Shown piece by piece: positions 55,209-63,661 of a DNA stretch of 64,000 nt. The stretch is from Bacillus spongiae. Lineage in GTDB: Bacteria; Bacillota; Bacilli; Bacillales; Bacillaceae_K. The stretch covers positions 1 through 64,000 of the forward strand of contig NZ_JBBAXC010000006.1 of assembly GCF_037120725.1 (NCBI RefSeq). The letters are read 5' to 3'. The notes beneath the pieces are model-generated. The model had not been told where the DNA came from and did no database searches. It was given only the letters and a program-made list of their open reading frames with translations. The position numbers were made by a program, and so were the translations under genes. The stretch's first letter is position 1. The number at the start of each line of letters is the position of its first letter.

Positions 55209-56671
55209 ATTTGGTACTAGAACTTGAAAGAAGATTTGGTTATTCTTCCTTTCGTGAGGGACAAAAAGAGGTTATCGAGTCCGTTCTTCAAGGGAAAAAT
55301 ACTTTAGCACTCCTCCCAACAGGAACAGGAAAATCTCTTTGCTATCAGCTTTCAGGATATCTCTTACAAGGATCAGTGCTCATTGTTTCACCGCTATTAT
55401 CCTTAATGCAGGATCAAGTTGAGCAAATGAAGGCCAACGGGGAGAAGGCAGTAGTAGCACTAAATTCCTTCTTAACATTTGAAGAGAAAAGAAGGGTTTT
55501 TCGTAAGCTGTCGACGTATAAATTTATATATATTTCACCTGAAATGTTGGCCAATGAAGAGGTTTTATTTCGATTATCCAGGATGAAAATTTCATTATTT
55601 GTTGTGGATGAAGCCCATTGTATATCCCAATGGGGACCAGATTTTCGACCGGATTATTTAAAGCTTGGAGACGTTAAAGAAAGATTGAACATTTCCATTA
55701 CACTTGCTTTAACTGCTACTGCAACACAAAAGGTAAGACAGGAGATCTTATCTACTCTTAGGATCGAAAGAGCATCACAGTGGATAGGTTCGGTGGATCG
55801 AAGTAATATTGCGATTTCTGTCGAGAAATTTACTCAATATGATGAGAAAGTTGATCGACTAATTGCGATCATCTCTGAATGGCAAAAGCCGGGAATCATT
55901 TATTTTTCAAGTAAGAAAGTGGCAGATGAAATGGCAAGTCTGTTAGCACAAAAAAAAGGTATTAAATGTGCTGCTTATCATGCTGGGCTAGATCAAGAAC
56001 AAAGGATATTAATCCAACAACAGTTTTTATATAATCAATTGAATGTTATTTGCGCGACAAGTGCATTCGGTATGGGAATAAACAAAGAAAATGTGCGGTT
56101 TGTTGTTCATTTTCATTTTCCGTCGTCGATGGAAACGTATCTCCAGGAAGTAGGTAGAGCAGGAAGAGATGGATTAGCAAGCATAGCTGTTCTTCTATAT
56201 GCGCCCGGTGATGAACAATTGCCACAGCGAATGATTGAAAATGAAAGCATGACAAAAGAACAAATATATACCTATTTGGAACCAAGTGTTTATAATGAAG
56301 AGGAAAAAGCTCATTTTCTAGGTTTAAACGATGTTCATCAACGTTTGTTACATTACTACCAACAAGCTTTTTTGAAACAGCCTGAATCGGATTTAAGGAC
56401 GTTTTCTACAAACATTGAACAATTCATGAAGAAAAGGCAATCGCAAAAGTTTGAGCATGTAGATAACATGGTTAATTGGATCAACCTACAAACGTGCCGC
56501 AGAGAAGCGATTCTTACCTATTTTAATGAGAAATATCATAAGAAAATTAGCTCGTGTTGTGATGTTTGTCGAGTAGACATGAGTTTGTATACCCAAATGA
56601 AAGATACTCTTAAAAATGAAAATGTTCCTCAATGGGACGTATTGTTACAAAATTTACTAAAATTGAGTTGA
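55205..56671 (+). CDS. recS: RecS, RecQ-family DNA helicase without HRDC domain
   Basis: The 488-residue 3'-5' helicase shows motif 0 (FREGQ), I (LPTGTGKS), II (VDEAHCISQWGPDFRP), III (ALTATAT), V (TSAFGMGINKENV) and VI (QEVGRAGRDG), then a zinc-binding region (CRREAIL...CCDVC). It stops where RecQ would continue with the HRDC domain, like B. subtilis RecS (YpbC, about 496 residues). It acts in DNA repair and fork restart. It is coupled to ypbB by ATGA. Confidence 0.93.
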   Translation: MNLVLELERRFGYSSFREGQKEVIESVLQGKNTLALLPTGTGKSLCYQLSGYLLQGSVLIVSPLLSLMQDQVEQMKANGEKAVVALNSFLTFEEKRRVFRKLSTYKFIYISPEMLANEEVLFRLSRMKISLFVVDEAHCISQWGPDFRPDYLKLGDVKERLNISITLALTATATQKVRQEILSTLRIERASQWIGSVDRSNIAISVEKFTQYDEKVDRLIAIISEWQKPGIIYFSSKKVADEMASLLAQKKGIKCAAYHAGLDQEQRILIQQQFLYNQLNVICATSAFGMGINKENVRFVVHFHFPSSMETYLQEVGRAGRDGLASIAVLLYAPGDEQLPQRMIENESMTKEQIYTYLEPSVYNEEEKAHFLGLNDVHQRLLHYYQQAFLKQPESDLRTFSTNIEQFMKKRQSQKFEHVDNMVNWINLQTCRREAILTYFNEKYHKKISSCCDVCRVDMSLYTQMKDTLKNENVPQWDVLLQNLLKLS

Positions 56672-56675
56672 GAAT

Positions 56676-57290
56676 ATGAAAAAGAGGAATCGTCAAGCAG
56701 AATTGATCAAGCAGCTTTCAGATAGAGAACTTACTTTCCATCTCCTTTTTACACAAGGGTTGATGATCGGTTTATCTATAATATTATTTTGGGTTTTTCA
56801 AACAGAGTGGGAACACTATTTAGGGTTGTTTGTTATCGATGTAAAACTCTTCATTATAGCCGTTACAATCGGTCTAGTTGTTGTTGGAATCGATCTTATA
56901 TTGATGAAAGTTCTTCCGGCGCATTATTATGATGATGGAGGAATTAATGAGAGGATCTTTTCAAAACGAAGTTTCTTAAATATTACTTTCTTAGCATTGT
57001 TGATTGCTCTTTGTGAAGAAATATTATTCAGAGGGATTATTCAAACGAATATAGGATGGTTATGGGCAAGTTTGATATTTGCTGTTGTTCATATTCGTTA
57101 TTGGACAAGTTGGTTTTTAATTATGAATGTCACACTTTTAAGTTTAACGATCGGTTGGATTTTTGAGTGGACAGGTAGCTTGCTTGTCACGATAATCATC
57201 CATTTTATAATCGATTTTTTATTAGGGCTACATATTCGAATGACTTCTATGCACGGAAAAACTGTAGAAAGAAACGTAGATCATGGATGA
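56676..57290 (+). CDS. ypbD: CPBP-family intramembrane metalloprotease (YpbD)
   Basis: The 204-residue membrane protein has about five helices and the Abi/CPBP motifs CEEILFRG (EExxxR), FAVVH and HFIIDFLLG (HxxxD/N). The family includes Rce1-like proteases; the substrate is unknown. It follows recS by 4 nt, probably in one operon with ypbB-recS. Confidence 0.88.
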   Translation: MKKRNRQAELIKQLSDRELTFHLLFTQGLMIGLSIILFWVFQTEWEHYLGLFVIDVKLFIIAVTIGLVVVGIDLILMKVLPAHYYDDGGINERIFSKRSFLNITFLALLIALCEEILFRGIIQTNIGWLWASLIFAVVHIRYWTSWFLIMNVTLLSLTIGWIFEWTGSLLVTIIIHFIIDFLLGLHIRMTSMHGKTVERNVDHG

Positions 57291-57648
57291 GAATCAAGTA
57301 TTCATTTTTACAACGTAATGTATTTTAAAGGGATTGTGCACGAAACCATTAACGAGCGTCAAAAAGAAAAGGTTAAAAAAATTTATCACGACCAATTCGA
57401 AAACAACTGTCGCAATCTTGAAGAGATAGATAGGAAGGGATTAGGGCTTTGCTAGGAAGTAACTGGGCTGTTCCGTTGGCGCACGAACAAATACTTATCT
57501 TCCTTGACAAATTATGCTAAAGTATATTTATACATAATTTTCTAATTAAACTAACGGGTAGTATAACAGTATAAAAAGTTCCTATAGTTATTCTACATAA
57601 AGCATGTAGGAGAAAGTCTTGAGTAAGCCCTTAAAGGAGTGGAAATAA
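57291..57648. other. Synteny gap with a possible small remnant ORF
   Basis: An open frame at 57318-57455 (45 codons, starting MYFKGIVHETINERQKEKVK) reads like a helical protein but has no ribosome binding site. It is probably a fragment of a lost gene. In B. subtilis ypbE lies between ypbD and ypbF; it is absent here. A promoter for the next gene must lie in this gap. Confidence 0.4.
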
Positions 57649-58158
57649 ATGAAAAAAACACTAAAAAAATATATCGTACCTTTCTTTTTCTTATCTCTAG
57701 CTATGAATGCAATTCTCATTTTTCTTTACTTTAGCGAATCGAAAAAAGAAAAGGATGAATTAGGTTATGCGGTAAATCAAGTTATACTAAATATTAATGA
57801 AACAGCACATAACTTAAACAACCTCGATAAAAACCACCCAGATTATAAAAATGTTCTGATAGCTGCACAAAGAAACTTTGCAGAAAATAGAGGTTGGATT
57901 AATGCACATATAACGGAAATGCCACAAAATTTAGCATCCTGGAACGGCGGAATGGAAGTAGGTCTAGGCAATGGGATTTATGATGTGGATGCTGAAGTCG
58001 CGAAAGAAACTATTGAAGACATAAAGAACTTTGGAAAGGGTTATGACAATGAGAGGAGACAAGTTAATTCGGTAAACGAGCCTTATGAAGCATTAAAGAT
58101 AGTTGAAAATGTAATTAGTAGCAAAAAGTATATGGGAGATAACTTCATTTATAAATAA
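57649..58158 (+). CDS. Unrecognised membrane-anchored protein
   Basis: The 169-residue protein has an N-terminal signal anchor (about 10-29) and a helical extracytoplasmic domain rich in Asn, Lys and Glu, with an NGGMEVGLGNGIYDVD stretch in the middle. There is no lipobox. AAAGGAGTGGAAATAA precedes ATG 57649. It stands alone with its own terminator. No family recognised. Confidence 0.7.
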   Translation: MKKTLKKYIVPFFFLSLAMNAILIFLYFSESKKEKDELGYAVNQVILNINETAHNLNNLDKNHPDYKNVLIAAQRNFAENRGWINAHITEMPQNLASWNGGMEVGLGNGIYDVDAEVAKETIEDIKNFGKGYDNERRQVNSVNEPYEALKIVENVISSKKYMGDNFIYK

Positions 58159-58296
58159 AAGATCTCTAAAATGGAAGCAACTATTGCTTCTTAAATATAA
58201 CCATAGGGATTCAAGCTTGTAAAAGGGTAACCTTCAATAATCAAGGCTTTAATTGAAAAAACTCCTCAGCAAAATAACCAATAACATAATTGAAAT

Positions 58297-58338
58297 CGGC
58301 GTATTCCTAAATTAAACATAGGATACGCCGTTTTTTTT
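58297..58338 (+). terminator. Terminator
   Basis: CGGCGTATTCCTA pairs with TAGGATACGCCG (one bulge; 58297-58309, 58319-58330), followed by eight T residues. It lies 140 nt after the unknown gene. Confidence 0.82.
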
Positions 58339-58727
58339 ATTCAATAGCAATAATCTTTTAGAAACTAACCTTTGTCAAAGTACTACTCAGCATTTGATGA
58401 CGTTTCATTATGAAATTGGTAGACCAATGAGGCTGTTAGTAATGATAAAAGAGAGGAACGTTACATGTTTTTTACATTTTTTTGGATTGTTCCTTACATT
58501 TACGTTTTACAATTGGAAGTAAGTAAATATATATGAAAGGAATACCTGCCACTTTGAAAGAGAGCTAGGTGAAAATATAAGCAATTTGCTTAAAAGGAGA
58601 ATGTATGTGGGCAGTTTGAAATGTCCTCATAAAGTTAAACTATGCATAGGAACGAACAGAATAAAGAGACAGGGCAAAGCAATTGGGTAAGGAGTTAGGA
58701 TGTACTAGTTAAGTAGGAGGGATTAGA
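58339..58727 (+). other. Gap with two very short ORFs that have good ribosome binding sites
   Basis: ORF 58465-58536 (23 residues, MFFTFFWIVPYIYV...) follows GAGAGGAACGTTAC. ORF 58601-58690 (29 residues, MYVGSLKCPHKVKLC...) follows AAAAGGAG and has two cysteines and a histidine. Neither matches anything I know. They may be leader peptides or small genes before the glycosyltransferase; otherwise I see nothing. Confidence 0.35.
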
Positions 58728-59876
58728 ATGAAAGTGGCGATTTTTACAGACACATTTGAACCTCAAGTAAATGGAGTAGCAAAAACCTTAACAAGACTAA
58801 CCTCGTATATGCAAAAAGAGAAAATTCGCTATGAAGTATTTGCGCCTGAAATTGAGAATAGCCCAGACTATCCTTATGTTCACCAGTTTTCAAGTTTCCC
58901 ATTTATCTTTTATCCAGAATGTCGTACAGCGATTGCAAAACCAAAAACGATTGAAAAGAGGCTATTAGCATTTCAGCCAGATTTAATTCATGTGACAACA
59001 CCATTGACAATGGGTTTATATGGAATGAGAGCGTCAAAAAAATTAAAAATACCAGCAGTTGCCTCTTACCATACAAATTTTGATGTGTATTTAGATTATT
59101 ACAAGTTATCTATATTTTCGGCGGTATTGTGGAGATATATGAAATGGTTTCACACGACATTTGAAAAAATCTTTGTCCCTTCACCTCAAACGATGGACCA
59201 TTTGCAACAACATGGATTTAATCGTTTAGCCATTTGGGGGAGAGGAGTTGATTGTGAGCGGTTTAGCCCTGAATTTTCTCAAAAACAACAACTAAAGAAG
59301 CGCTATAACATTAAAGAAAAAAATTTAGGAATATATGTTGGGAGACTCGCTCCTGAAAAAGACCTCGATACATTTGTTAAAAGTATTAGATTATTGTCTG
59401 CATCTGTAAAAGATAATCTTCATTGGCTGATTGTTGGAGAAGGGCCTTCTTCTCAAGAAATAAAAGAGCAATTAAAAACAGAGAATGTTACATTTACTGG
59501 ATATTTACGCGGTGAAGATTTAGCAGGGGCCTATGCATCATCTGATATCTTCTTCTTTCCGTCTCCTACAGAAACGTTTGGAAATGTTGTGTTGGAAGCA
59601 TTAGCGTCAGGAGTTCCTGCTATAGTGGCGGATTCTGGAGGTGTAAAGAATATTGTCCAGCATGAACAAACAGGGTTCCTTTGTAAGCCAGGAGGAGTAG
59701 AGGATTTTTCTGGTAGAATAGAACAGTTAATGACGGATCCACTTTTGCGAAGGAAAATGTCTATTTCCGCAAGAGAGTATGCTTTCAATCAATCGTGGGA
59801 TCGAATTTTTCAAAAGCTATTTGAAGAATATCAGGAAGTGATTACATCACGGGAGCCAATTTATCATCATGCGTAA
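58728..59876 (+). CDS. GT4-family glycosyltransferase
   Basis: The 382-residue GT-B enzyme has the N-terminal DTFEPQVNGVAKTL glycine/nucleotide region, HTNFDVY, the Rossmann C-terminal domain (YVGRLAPEKDLDTFV) and the E-x7-E signature PSPTETFGNVVLEALASG. It resembles alpha-mannosyltransferases and related glycolipid-forming enzymes, but donor and acceptor are not certain. GTAGGAGGGATTAGA precedes ATG 58728. It is not found at this place in B. subtilis. Confidence 0.87.
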   Translation: MKVAIFTDTFEPQVNGVAKTLTRLTSYMQKEKIRYEVFAPEIENSPDYPYVHQFSSFPFIFYPECRTAIAKPKTIEKRLLAFQPDLIHVTTPLTMGLYGMRASKKLKIPAVASYHTNFDVYLDYYKLSIFSAVLWRYMKWFHTTFEKIFVPSPQTMDHLQQHGFNRLAIWGRGVDCERFSPEFSQKQQLKKRYNIKEKNLGIYVGRLAPEKDLDTFVKSIRLLSASVKDNLHWLIVGEGPSSQEIKEQLKTENVTFTGYLRGEDLAGAYASSDIFFFPSPTETFGNVVLEALASGVPAIVADSGGVKNIVQHEQTGFLCKPGGVEDFSGRIEQLMTDPLLRRKMSISAREYAFNQSWDRIFQKLFEEYQEVITSREPIYHHA

Positions 59877-59904
59877 GCCATTATTTAAGGGGCTTACTTT
59901 TTTT
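59873..59904 (+). terminator. Terminator of the glycosyltransferase gene
   Basis: GTAAGCC/GGCTTAC (59873-59879, 59891-59897) followed by seven T residues. The stem includes the stop codon. Confidence 0.85.
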
Positions 59905-59963
59905 ATCGCTTGTGTATAGCTTGATCTATTCACTCATATAGTGAATCATAGGGGGTGGATATC

Positions 59964-60419
59964 GTGGAGTCATCAATTGTCAAACTGGGACCACACACAG
60001 ATGAGGCTACAAAAAAAATGCTTCAAAATGTTGTTACACGAAAAAATAAATATGAAAAGGTTAAACAACAACATCTCATAATATTATGGTTGAGCATTTT
60101 TTATGGCTTCTCATTGAGTTATTTTAGTTATCGAACCATTGTAGGACCAAACGATTCTTCATTTTACAATATATTTTTTTCTTTTTTTACAAATACATTG
60201 TATGTCTTCTTGTTCTCTATAGCCATATTTTTATTTGTTTCAGCGAAAATACTTTTCGATAAAAAAGAGAAGAAGGAGAAAGAATATCATGATCTTCGTT
60301 GTGAAATTATCGATCGAAGTAAGGACTTATGGAAGGAAGAAGCATGGAAGCAACGCCATCAAATTTTTGAATTAATGAAAGAGGAATATGATATTAACCT
60401 TTATCATCAAAGTAAATGA
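59964..60419 (+). CDS. ypbF: YpbF-like membrane protein (DUF2663)
   Basis: The 151-residue protein has two transmembrane helices (about 38-58 and 72-95) flanked by charged helices and ends EEYDINLYHQSK, the family's conserved end. GTG 59964 follows GGGGGTGG by 5 nt; GTG 59955 lies inside the site. Function unknown. Synteny with B. subtilis breaks just after it. Confidence 0.8.
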   Translation: MESSIVKLGPHTDEATKKMLQNVVTRKNKYEKVKQQHLIILWLSIFYGFSLSYFSYRTIVGPNDSSFYNIFFSFFTNTLYVFLFSIAIFLFVSAKILFDKKEKKEKEYHDLRCEIIDRSKDLWKEEAWKQRHQIFELMKEEYDINLYHQSK

Positions 60420-60460
60420 ATGATAGTAACAATAAAGCAGGCCTTTTCTTGGAAGAAAGA

Positions 60461-60523
60461 AATCACCACAACTAATACAAGAAAGAGGTTTTCCTTATTA
60501 ATTACACAAAGTTGTGGTGGATT
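60461..60523. repeat. Long inverted repeat with 36-nt loop
   Basis: AATCACCACAACT (60461-60473) and AGTTGTGGTGGATT (60510-60523) are inverted repeats with one bulged base. No T-run follows in a normal terminator position. It could be the end of a lost element or a structured leader. Confidence 0.45.
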
Positions 60524-60694
60524 TTGTACATTTACCAAATATTATTTAGTCTAACTTCTAACGAGAATGATGAGTTTGGGAATGGAGACGGAGTTGTTTC
60601 TTTCGATATAAACAATCAAAATGGTTTAGTTCCTCCTAACAATTTCAAAAAGAATGAATGTGATACAAGTGACCCAGATGGTCAATGTAATTAA
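60512..60694 (+). pseudogene. Probable 3' fragment of an exported protein gene
   Basis: The frame reads 60 residues with an acidic Asn/Asp/Gly-rich end (NECDTSDPDGQCN) and is closed by TAA and a terminator. The only starts are TTG codons (60512, 60524) without a ribosome binding site, and the inverted repeat covers the apparent start. A truncated gene is the simplest reading; a short signal-peptide protein is possible. Confidence 0.4.
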
Positions 60695-60697
60695 CTA

Positions 60698-60728
60698 ACC
60701 CTATTTATCATTTAGGGTGATTTTTTAT
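60698..60728 (+). terminator. Terminator
   Basis: ACCCTA/TAGGGT (60698-60703, 60713-60718) with a 9-nt loop, followed by GATTTTTTATTTTC. It starts 3 nt after the stop of the fragment. Confidence 0.7.
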
Positions 60729-60783
60729 TTTCTTTGAGTTGAGCACGTTGTATATATGTAGTCATCACTGAAGAACATAACAT

Positions 60784-60836
60784 TTTCACTCCTCATAAAG
60801 TATAGAGTGTTACTTATTATAAAAATGAGGTGAGAA
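60784..60836 (+). promoter_or_regulatory. Hairpin that may mask the ribosome binding site
   Basis: TTTTCACTCCTCAT (60784-60797) can pair, with one or two bulges, with ATGAGGTGAGAA (60825-60836), which contains the Shine-Dalgarno GAGGTGA of the next gene. A control on translation is possible. Confidence 0.4.
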
Positions 60837-60837
60837 T

Positions 60838-61503
60838 GTGGTTTCTGAAGAAATGCAACTTACAGCCCTGCTTATTGTTTTAGCAATTGGAGTAATAATT
60901 GCTTCAATTACTATGGTCTTATCCTTTGTAAAGGATAATCGTATTTGTTGTTTAGGTGGAGGGTTTGCATTTGGCCTCCTATCTTCAGCATTAGGATTTC
61001 TTATATGGACTGTTATCGAGGTAACTAGTGGAGAGTTTGAAGAAATATTTACTCTCATATCAATACTTATTTTGTTTGTGATGACAGCTTTTGTGTCCGT
61101 TTTTACATTGTTATCTACAATTAAGAAAAAGGAGTTTTGTTGCTTAGGTGGAGGAATTGCTTTCACAGGTATAGGGTTTGGGATTGGTTTAATCTTTTCG
61201 GTTCTTGATCGAATAGTCGGGGATATTGGGGAGGTCTTCTTCTTTTTACTAATTATCCTTTTCTTTGTAGTTTTAACTGTTGCATTATTAGTCACTGTAA
61301 TCTCACTAAAGAAACGTCAAGATTTGTGTTGTTTTGCAGGCGTATTAGCAATAGCTGGAGTGGCACTAGGGATTATATCTATTATCCTTGTTGATAACGA
61401 AGAATTTATTGCAGGGCTTGTGAGCCTGATTAATCCTATTGTTTTATTTGTAGTACTTGGAGTATTGTTGTTTTTTGTGAAAAATAATAATAAAAGTAAT
61501 TAG
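60838..61503 (+). CDS. Six-helix membrane protein with three CCLGGG-type repeats
   Basis: The 221-residue protein is built from three tandem units of about 65-70 residues. Each has a transmembrane helix, a short basic cytoplasmic loop, a Cys-Cys motif (RICCLGGGFAF near 35, EFCCLGGGIAF near 100, DLCCFAGVLAI near 163) and a glycine-rich second helix. It starts at GTG 60838 after GAGGTGAG. I do not recognise the family. The loop cysteines are probably at the membrane interface and might bind metal or be acylated; this is inference. Confidence 0.72.
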   Translation: MVSEEMQLTALLIVLAIGVIIASITMVLSFVKDNRICCLGGGFAFGLLSSALGFLIWTVIEVTSGEFEEIFTLISILILFVMTAFVSVFTLLSTIKKKEFCCLGGGIAFTGIGFGIGLIFSVLDRIVGDIGEVFFFLLIILFFVVLTVALLVTVISLKKRQDLCCFAGVLAIAGVALGIISIILVDNEEFIAGLVSLINPIVLFVVLGVLLFFVKNNNKSN

Positions 61504-61613
61504 GGGGATTATAAGCTATTCTTTGGAGGGGACTACTTGTTGTTTGCCTTAAATGTAACAGAATTAAATTGTGATATGTTTGTGGTAAGTGCGAGACATG
61601 GCTTAACAACAAG

Positions 61614-61638
61614 ACCCCACCCCACGGGGGACGGGGGT
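61614..61638. repeat. GC-rich hairpin in AT-rich DNA
   Basis: ACCCCACCCCACGGGGGACGGGGGT folds as ACCCC/GGGGT outside and CCCC/GGGG inside, with a small bulge. It is far more GC-rich than its surroundings. No T-run follows, so it is not a standard terminator. No gene is visible in 61,504-61,713. Confidence 0.6.
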
Positions 61639-61713
61639 GTTTACTCTCTCCGTCTGGTTAGAAAAATTCACACACAAATTTTCACAAGTATCATGGTGGT
61701 TAATTGGAAATAC

Positions 61714-61746
61714 AAAGACCTTTCTTGTGAATACAGGAAGGTCTTT
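61714..61746 (-). terminator. Terminator of the beta-helix gene
   Basis: AAAGACCTT/AAGGTCTTT (61714-61722, 61738-61746) lies 11 nt after the minus-strand stop codon. The trailing T-tract is weak (TTTGTATTT). Confidence 0.6.
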
Positions 61747-61756
61747 CACGAAAGAG

Positions 61757-62680
61757 TTAAGAATCACAGATACCGACAGGTGGACTACTATTTTCACATT
61801 GGTTACCGTCGAAAGTATTGTTAATGTCAGCAGGCGGTTCAGCTTCAATGTCAAATTCGACGTTATTTCTCGCTTTGTTGAATCGAATGGTGTTGTCTAT
61901 TGTATCCTCTTGAAGTAGAATTCCTGCATGGTTATTATTCGTTCCATTGTTACGAACAATGTTAGAATCGATACTATTACCACTAGCCCCTACACCGCCA
62001 CCTGAGAGAAGCAAAATTCCTTCTAAACTGTTGTTACATACTGTATTCTCTATTATGTTGTTATTGTCCATAGGAATCCGTATTCCCCTCACATTATTGG
62101 AACAGATGTTTCTAATTGCCGTCTGGAAAAGCATTGCACTATTTAATCCAGTATTACCATTGTTTTTACTAGTATTTTTGATAAACTTATTACTGTTTCC
62201 TGAATCATCGAATCCACTACCTCTATTATTAATACTCTCACATGAAATAATACAATTATTACTTCCAAATAGTATAAATCCATCCTGATTATTAACTGAG
62301 GCTAGGCAATTGATTAATAAATTCTCATCTGCTGTCATATTCAACTGGTAACCTTCCTCACCATTTAGGGTACACTCAATGTTTTTTAAAACGCTATTAT
62401 CCGAGCGAATAAACACTCCATTATTTGGCATTCCTTGAACCGTAAACCCTTGTAGTGTTGTCCTATCTCCATTTACATCTACACCGTTATTACCTAACTG
62501 TGAAGGTGCTCCTTCAATAATTGTTCTACCAATCCCACAACCGAAGATTTTTAAATTCTCTACGTCTACCTCAAACCCATCGAACTTCCCTGCTAGAATT
62601 TTAATACTATCACCAGGGACTGAAGCGTTAATCGCATCCTGAACCGTTGGCTGATCTGTTGGTACAATTCTTAATACCAT
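61757..62680 (-). CDS. Right-handed parallel beta-helix protein (NosD/pectate-lyase-like)
   Basis: The 307-residue protein opens with VPTDQPTVQDAINASVPGDS, the usual cap of NosD/CASH-type beta-helices, and continues with about ten turns of 22-25 residues rich in Asn, Gly, Ile and Val (NNGVFIRSDNSVLKNI and similar). It has no signal peptide or anchor. It might be a surface or spore-associated structural or carbohydrate-binding protein; cotJ lies nearby. GGGAGG lies 12 nt before ATG 62680. Activity is unknown. Confidence 0.8.
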   Translation of the reverse strand: MVLRIVPTDQPTVQDAINASVPGDSIKILAGKFDGFEVDVENLKIFGCGIGRTIIEGAPSQLGNNGVDVNGDRTTLQGFTVQGMPNNGVFIRSDNSVLKNIECTLNGEEGYQLNMTADENLLINCLASVNNQDGFILFGSNNCIISCESINNRGSGFDDSGNSNKFIKNTSKNNGNTGLNSAMLFQTAIRNICSNNVRGIRIPMDNNNIIENTVCNNSLEGILLLSGGGVGASGNSIDSNIVRNNGTNNNHAGILLQEDTIDNTIRFNKARNNVEFDIEAEPPADINNTFDGNQCENSSPPVGICDS

Positions 62681-62819
62681 ATATCATTTACCTCCCTTCT
62701 TATTTGGACTTACTAGATTATATGCAAAGAGGACAAGGTATGCTTGTATGAACATCTAGATAGGGCTAATATTTTCGAACAATGTGTTGTCACAACCAAC
62801 TCTATTAACTGTTATCAAG

Positions 62820-62993
62820 ATGAGAATTGAGAAAATCAAGATTACAAAAGAACAAGAGGAAGCATTGATGATTGATACAAGTCAAGGCACATGTGAGGAA
62901 AGATTGAATTACTTAATTAGACACGATAATAGTTTTGTTGACACGTATAATAGAAAATGGTTCTTTATAGGAAGTAAAAAACCTCCACCATAG
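62820..62993 (+). CDS. Small hypothetical protein
   Basis: The 57-residue ORF starts MRIEKIKITKEQEEALMIDT and ends GSKKPPP. It reads like a real, helical, charged protein, but there is no good ribosome binding site. It could be a truncated or poorly expressed gene. A 5-codon ORF follows at 63026. Confidence 0.4.
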   Translation: MRIEKIKITKEQEEALMIDTSQGTCEERLNYLIRHDNSFVDTYNRKWFFIGSKKPPP

Positions 62994-63070
62994 TGATTTT
63001 TAATTAACTATGAGGAGATTATTTTATGAATTTTATTAAGCTGTAAAGGGGAATAGAAGGTGAACAGCTG

Positions 63071-63640
63071 TCAGAAGATTCGTTTTCGATCCTTTTCATC
63101 TTTTAAGATTTCCACAGCTTCCCTAAATCGTTGCGAGTGAATAATTTCTCTTTCCCTTAAAAAACGTAGCCCGTCATTTAAATCAGGGTCATCACTCATG
63201 TTAATAATCCATTGGTAGGTAGCCCGTGCTTTTTCTTCCGCCGCAATATCCTCATATAAATCAGCAATGGGGTCACCTTTTGCTTGAATATAAGTAGCAG
63301 TAAACGGTGCACCACCTGCATTACTATAATAAAGGGCAGAATCATGACTAACATAATGGGCATCTAACCCAGCTTGCTTTAATTGGTCAGGAGTAGCATC
63401 TTTTGTTAATTTATAAATCATCGTTGCAATCATTTCAAGATGAGCAAACTCTTCTGTTCCAATATCAGTCAACAAACCAATGACTTTGTCTGGAATGGAA
63501 TAGCGCTGATTTAAATATCGTAATGCAGCTGCTAATTCTCCATCAGCACCACCATATTGCTCCAATAAGTATTTTGCAAGGCGAGGATTGCACGTGCTGA
63601 CCCGAACAGGATATTGCAATTTCTTTTCATAGACCCACAT
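63071..63640 (-). CDS. cotJC: CotJC, spore coat protein of the manganese-catalase family
   Basis: The 189-residue protein has the ferritin-like fold of Mn catalases, with metal ligands in DGELAAALRYLNQRY, GTEEFAHLEMIATMI and EEKARATYQWI...REREIIHSQRF. CotJC is in the inner spore coat and needs CotJA. AGGAGGTAAATT precedes ATG 63640. It is the last gene of cotJABC, which is sigma-E controlled in B. subtilis. Confidence 0.95.
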   Translation of the reverse strand: MWVYEKKLQYPVRVSTCNPRLAKYLLEQYGGADGELAAALRYLNQRYSIPDKVIGLLTDIGTEEFAHLEMIATMIYKLTKDATPDQLKQAGLDAHYVSHDSALYYSNAGGAPFTATYIQAKGDPIADLYEDIAAEEKARATYQWIINMSDDPDLNDGLRFLREREIIHSQRFREAVEILKDEKDRKRIF

Positions 63641-63661
63641 AATTTACCTCCTAAACATAGC

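Noticed and set aside
61614-61638. G-quadruplex
   Set aside because: Only two G-tracts occur per strand, so an intramolecular quadruplex is unlikely.
61537-61918. Two overlapping plus-strand frames
   Set aside because: They cross the GC-rich hairpin, the terminator and the antisense end of the beta-helix gene, with no ribosome binding site.
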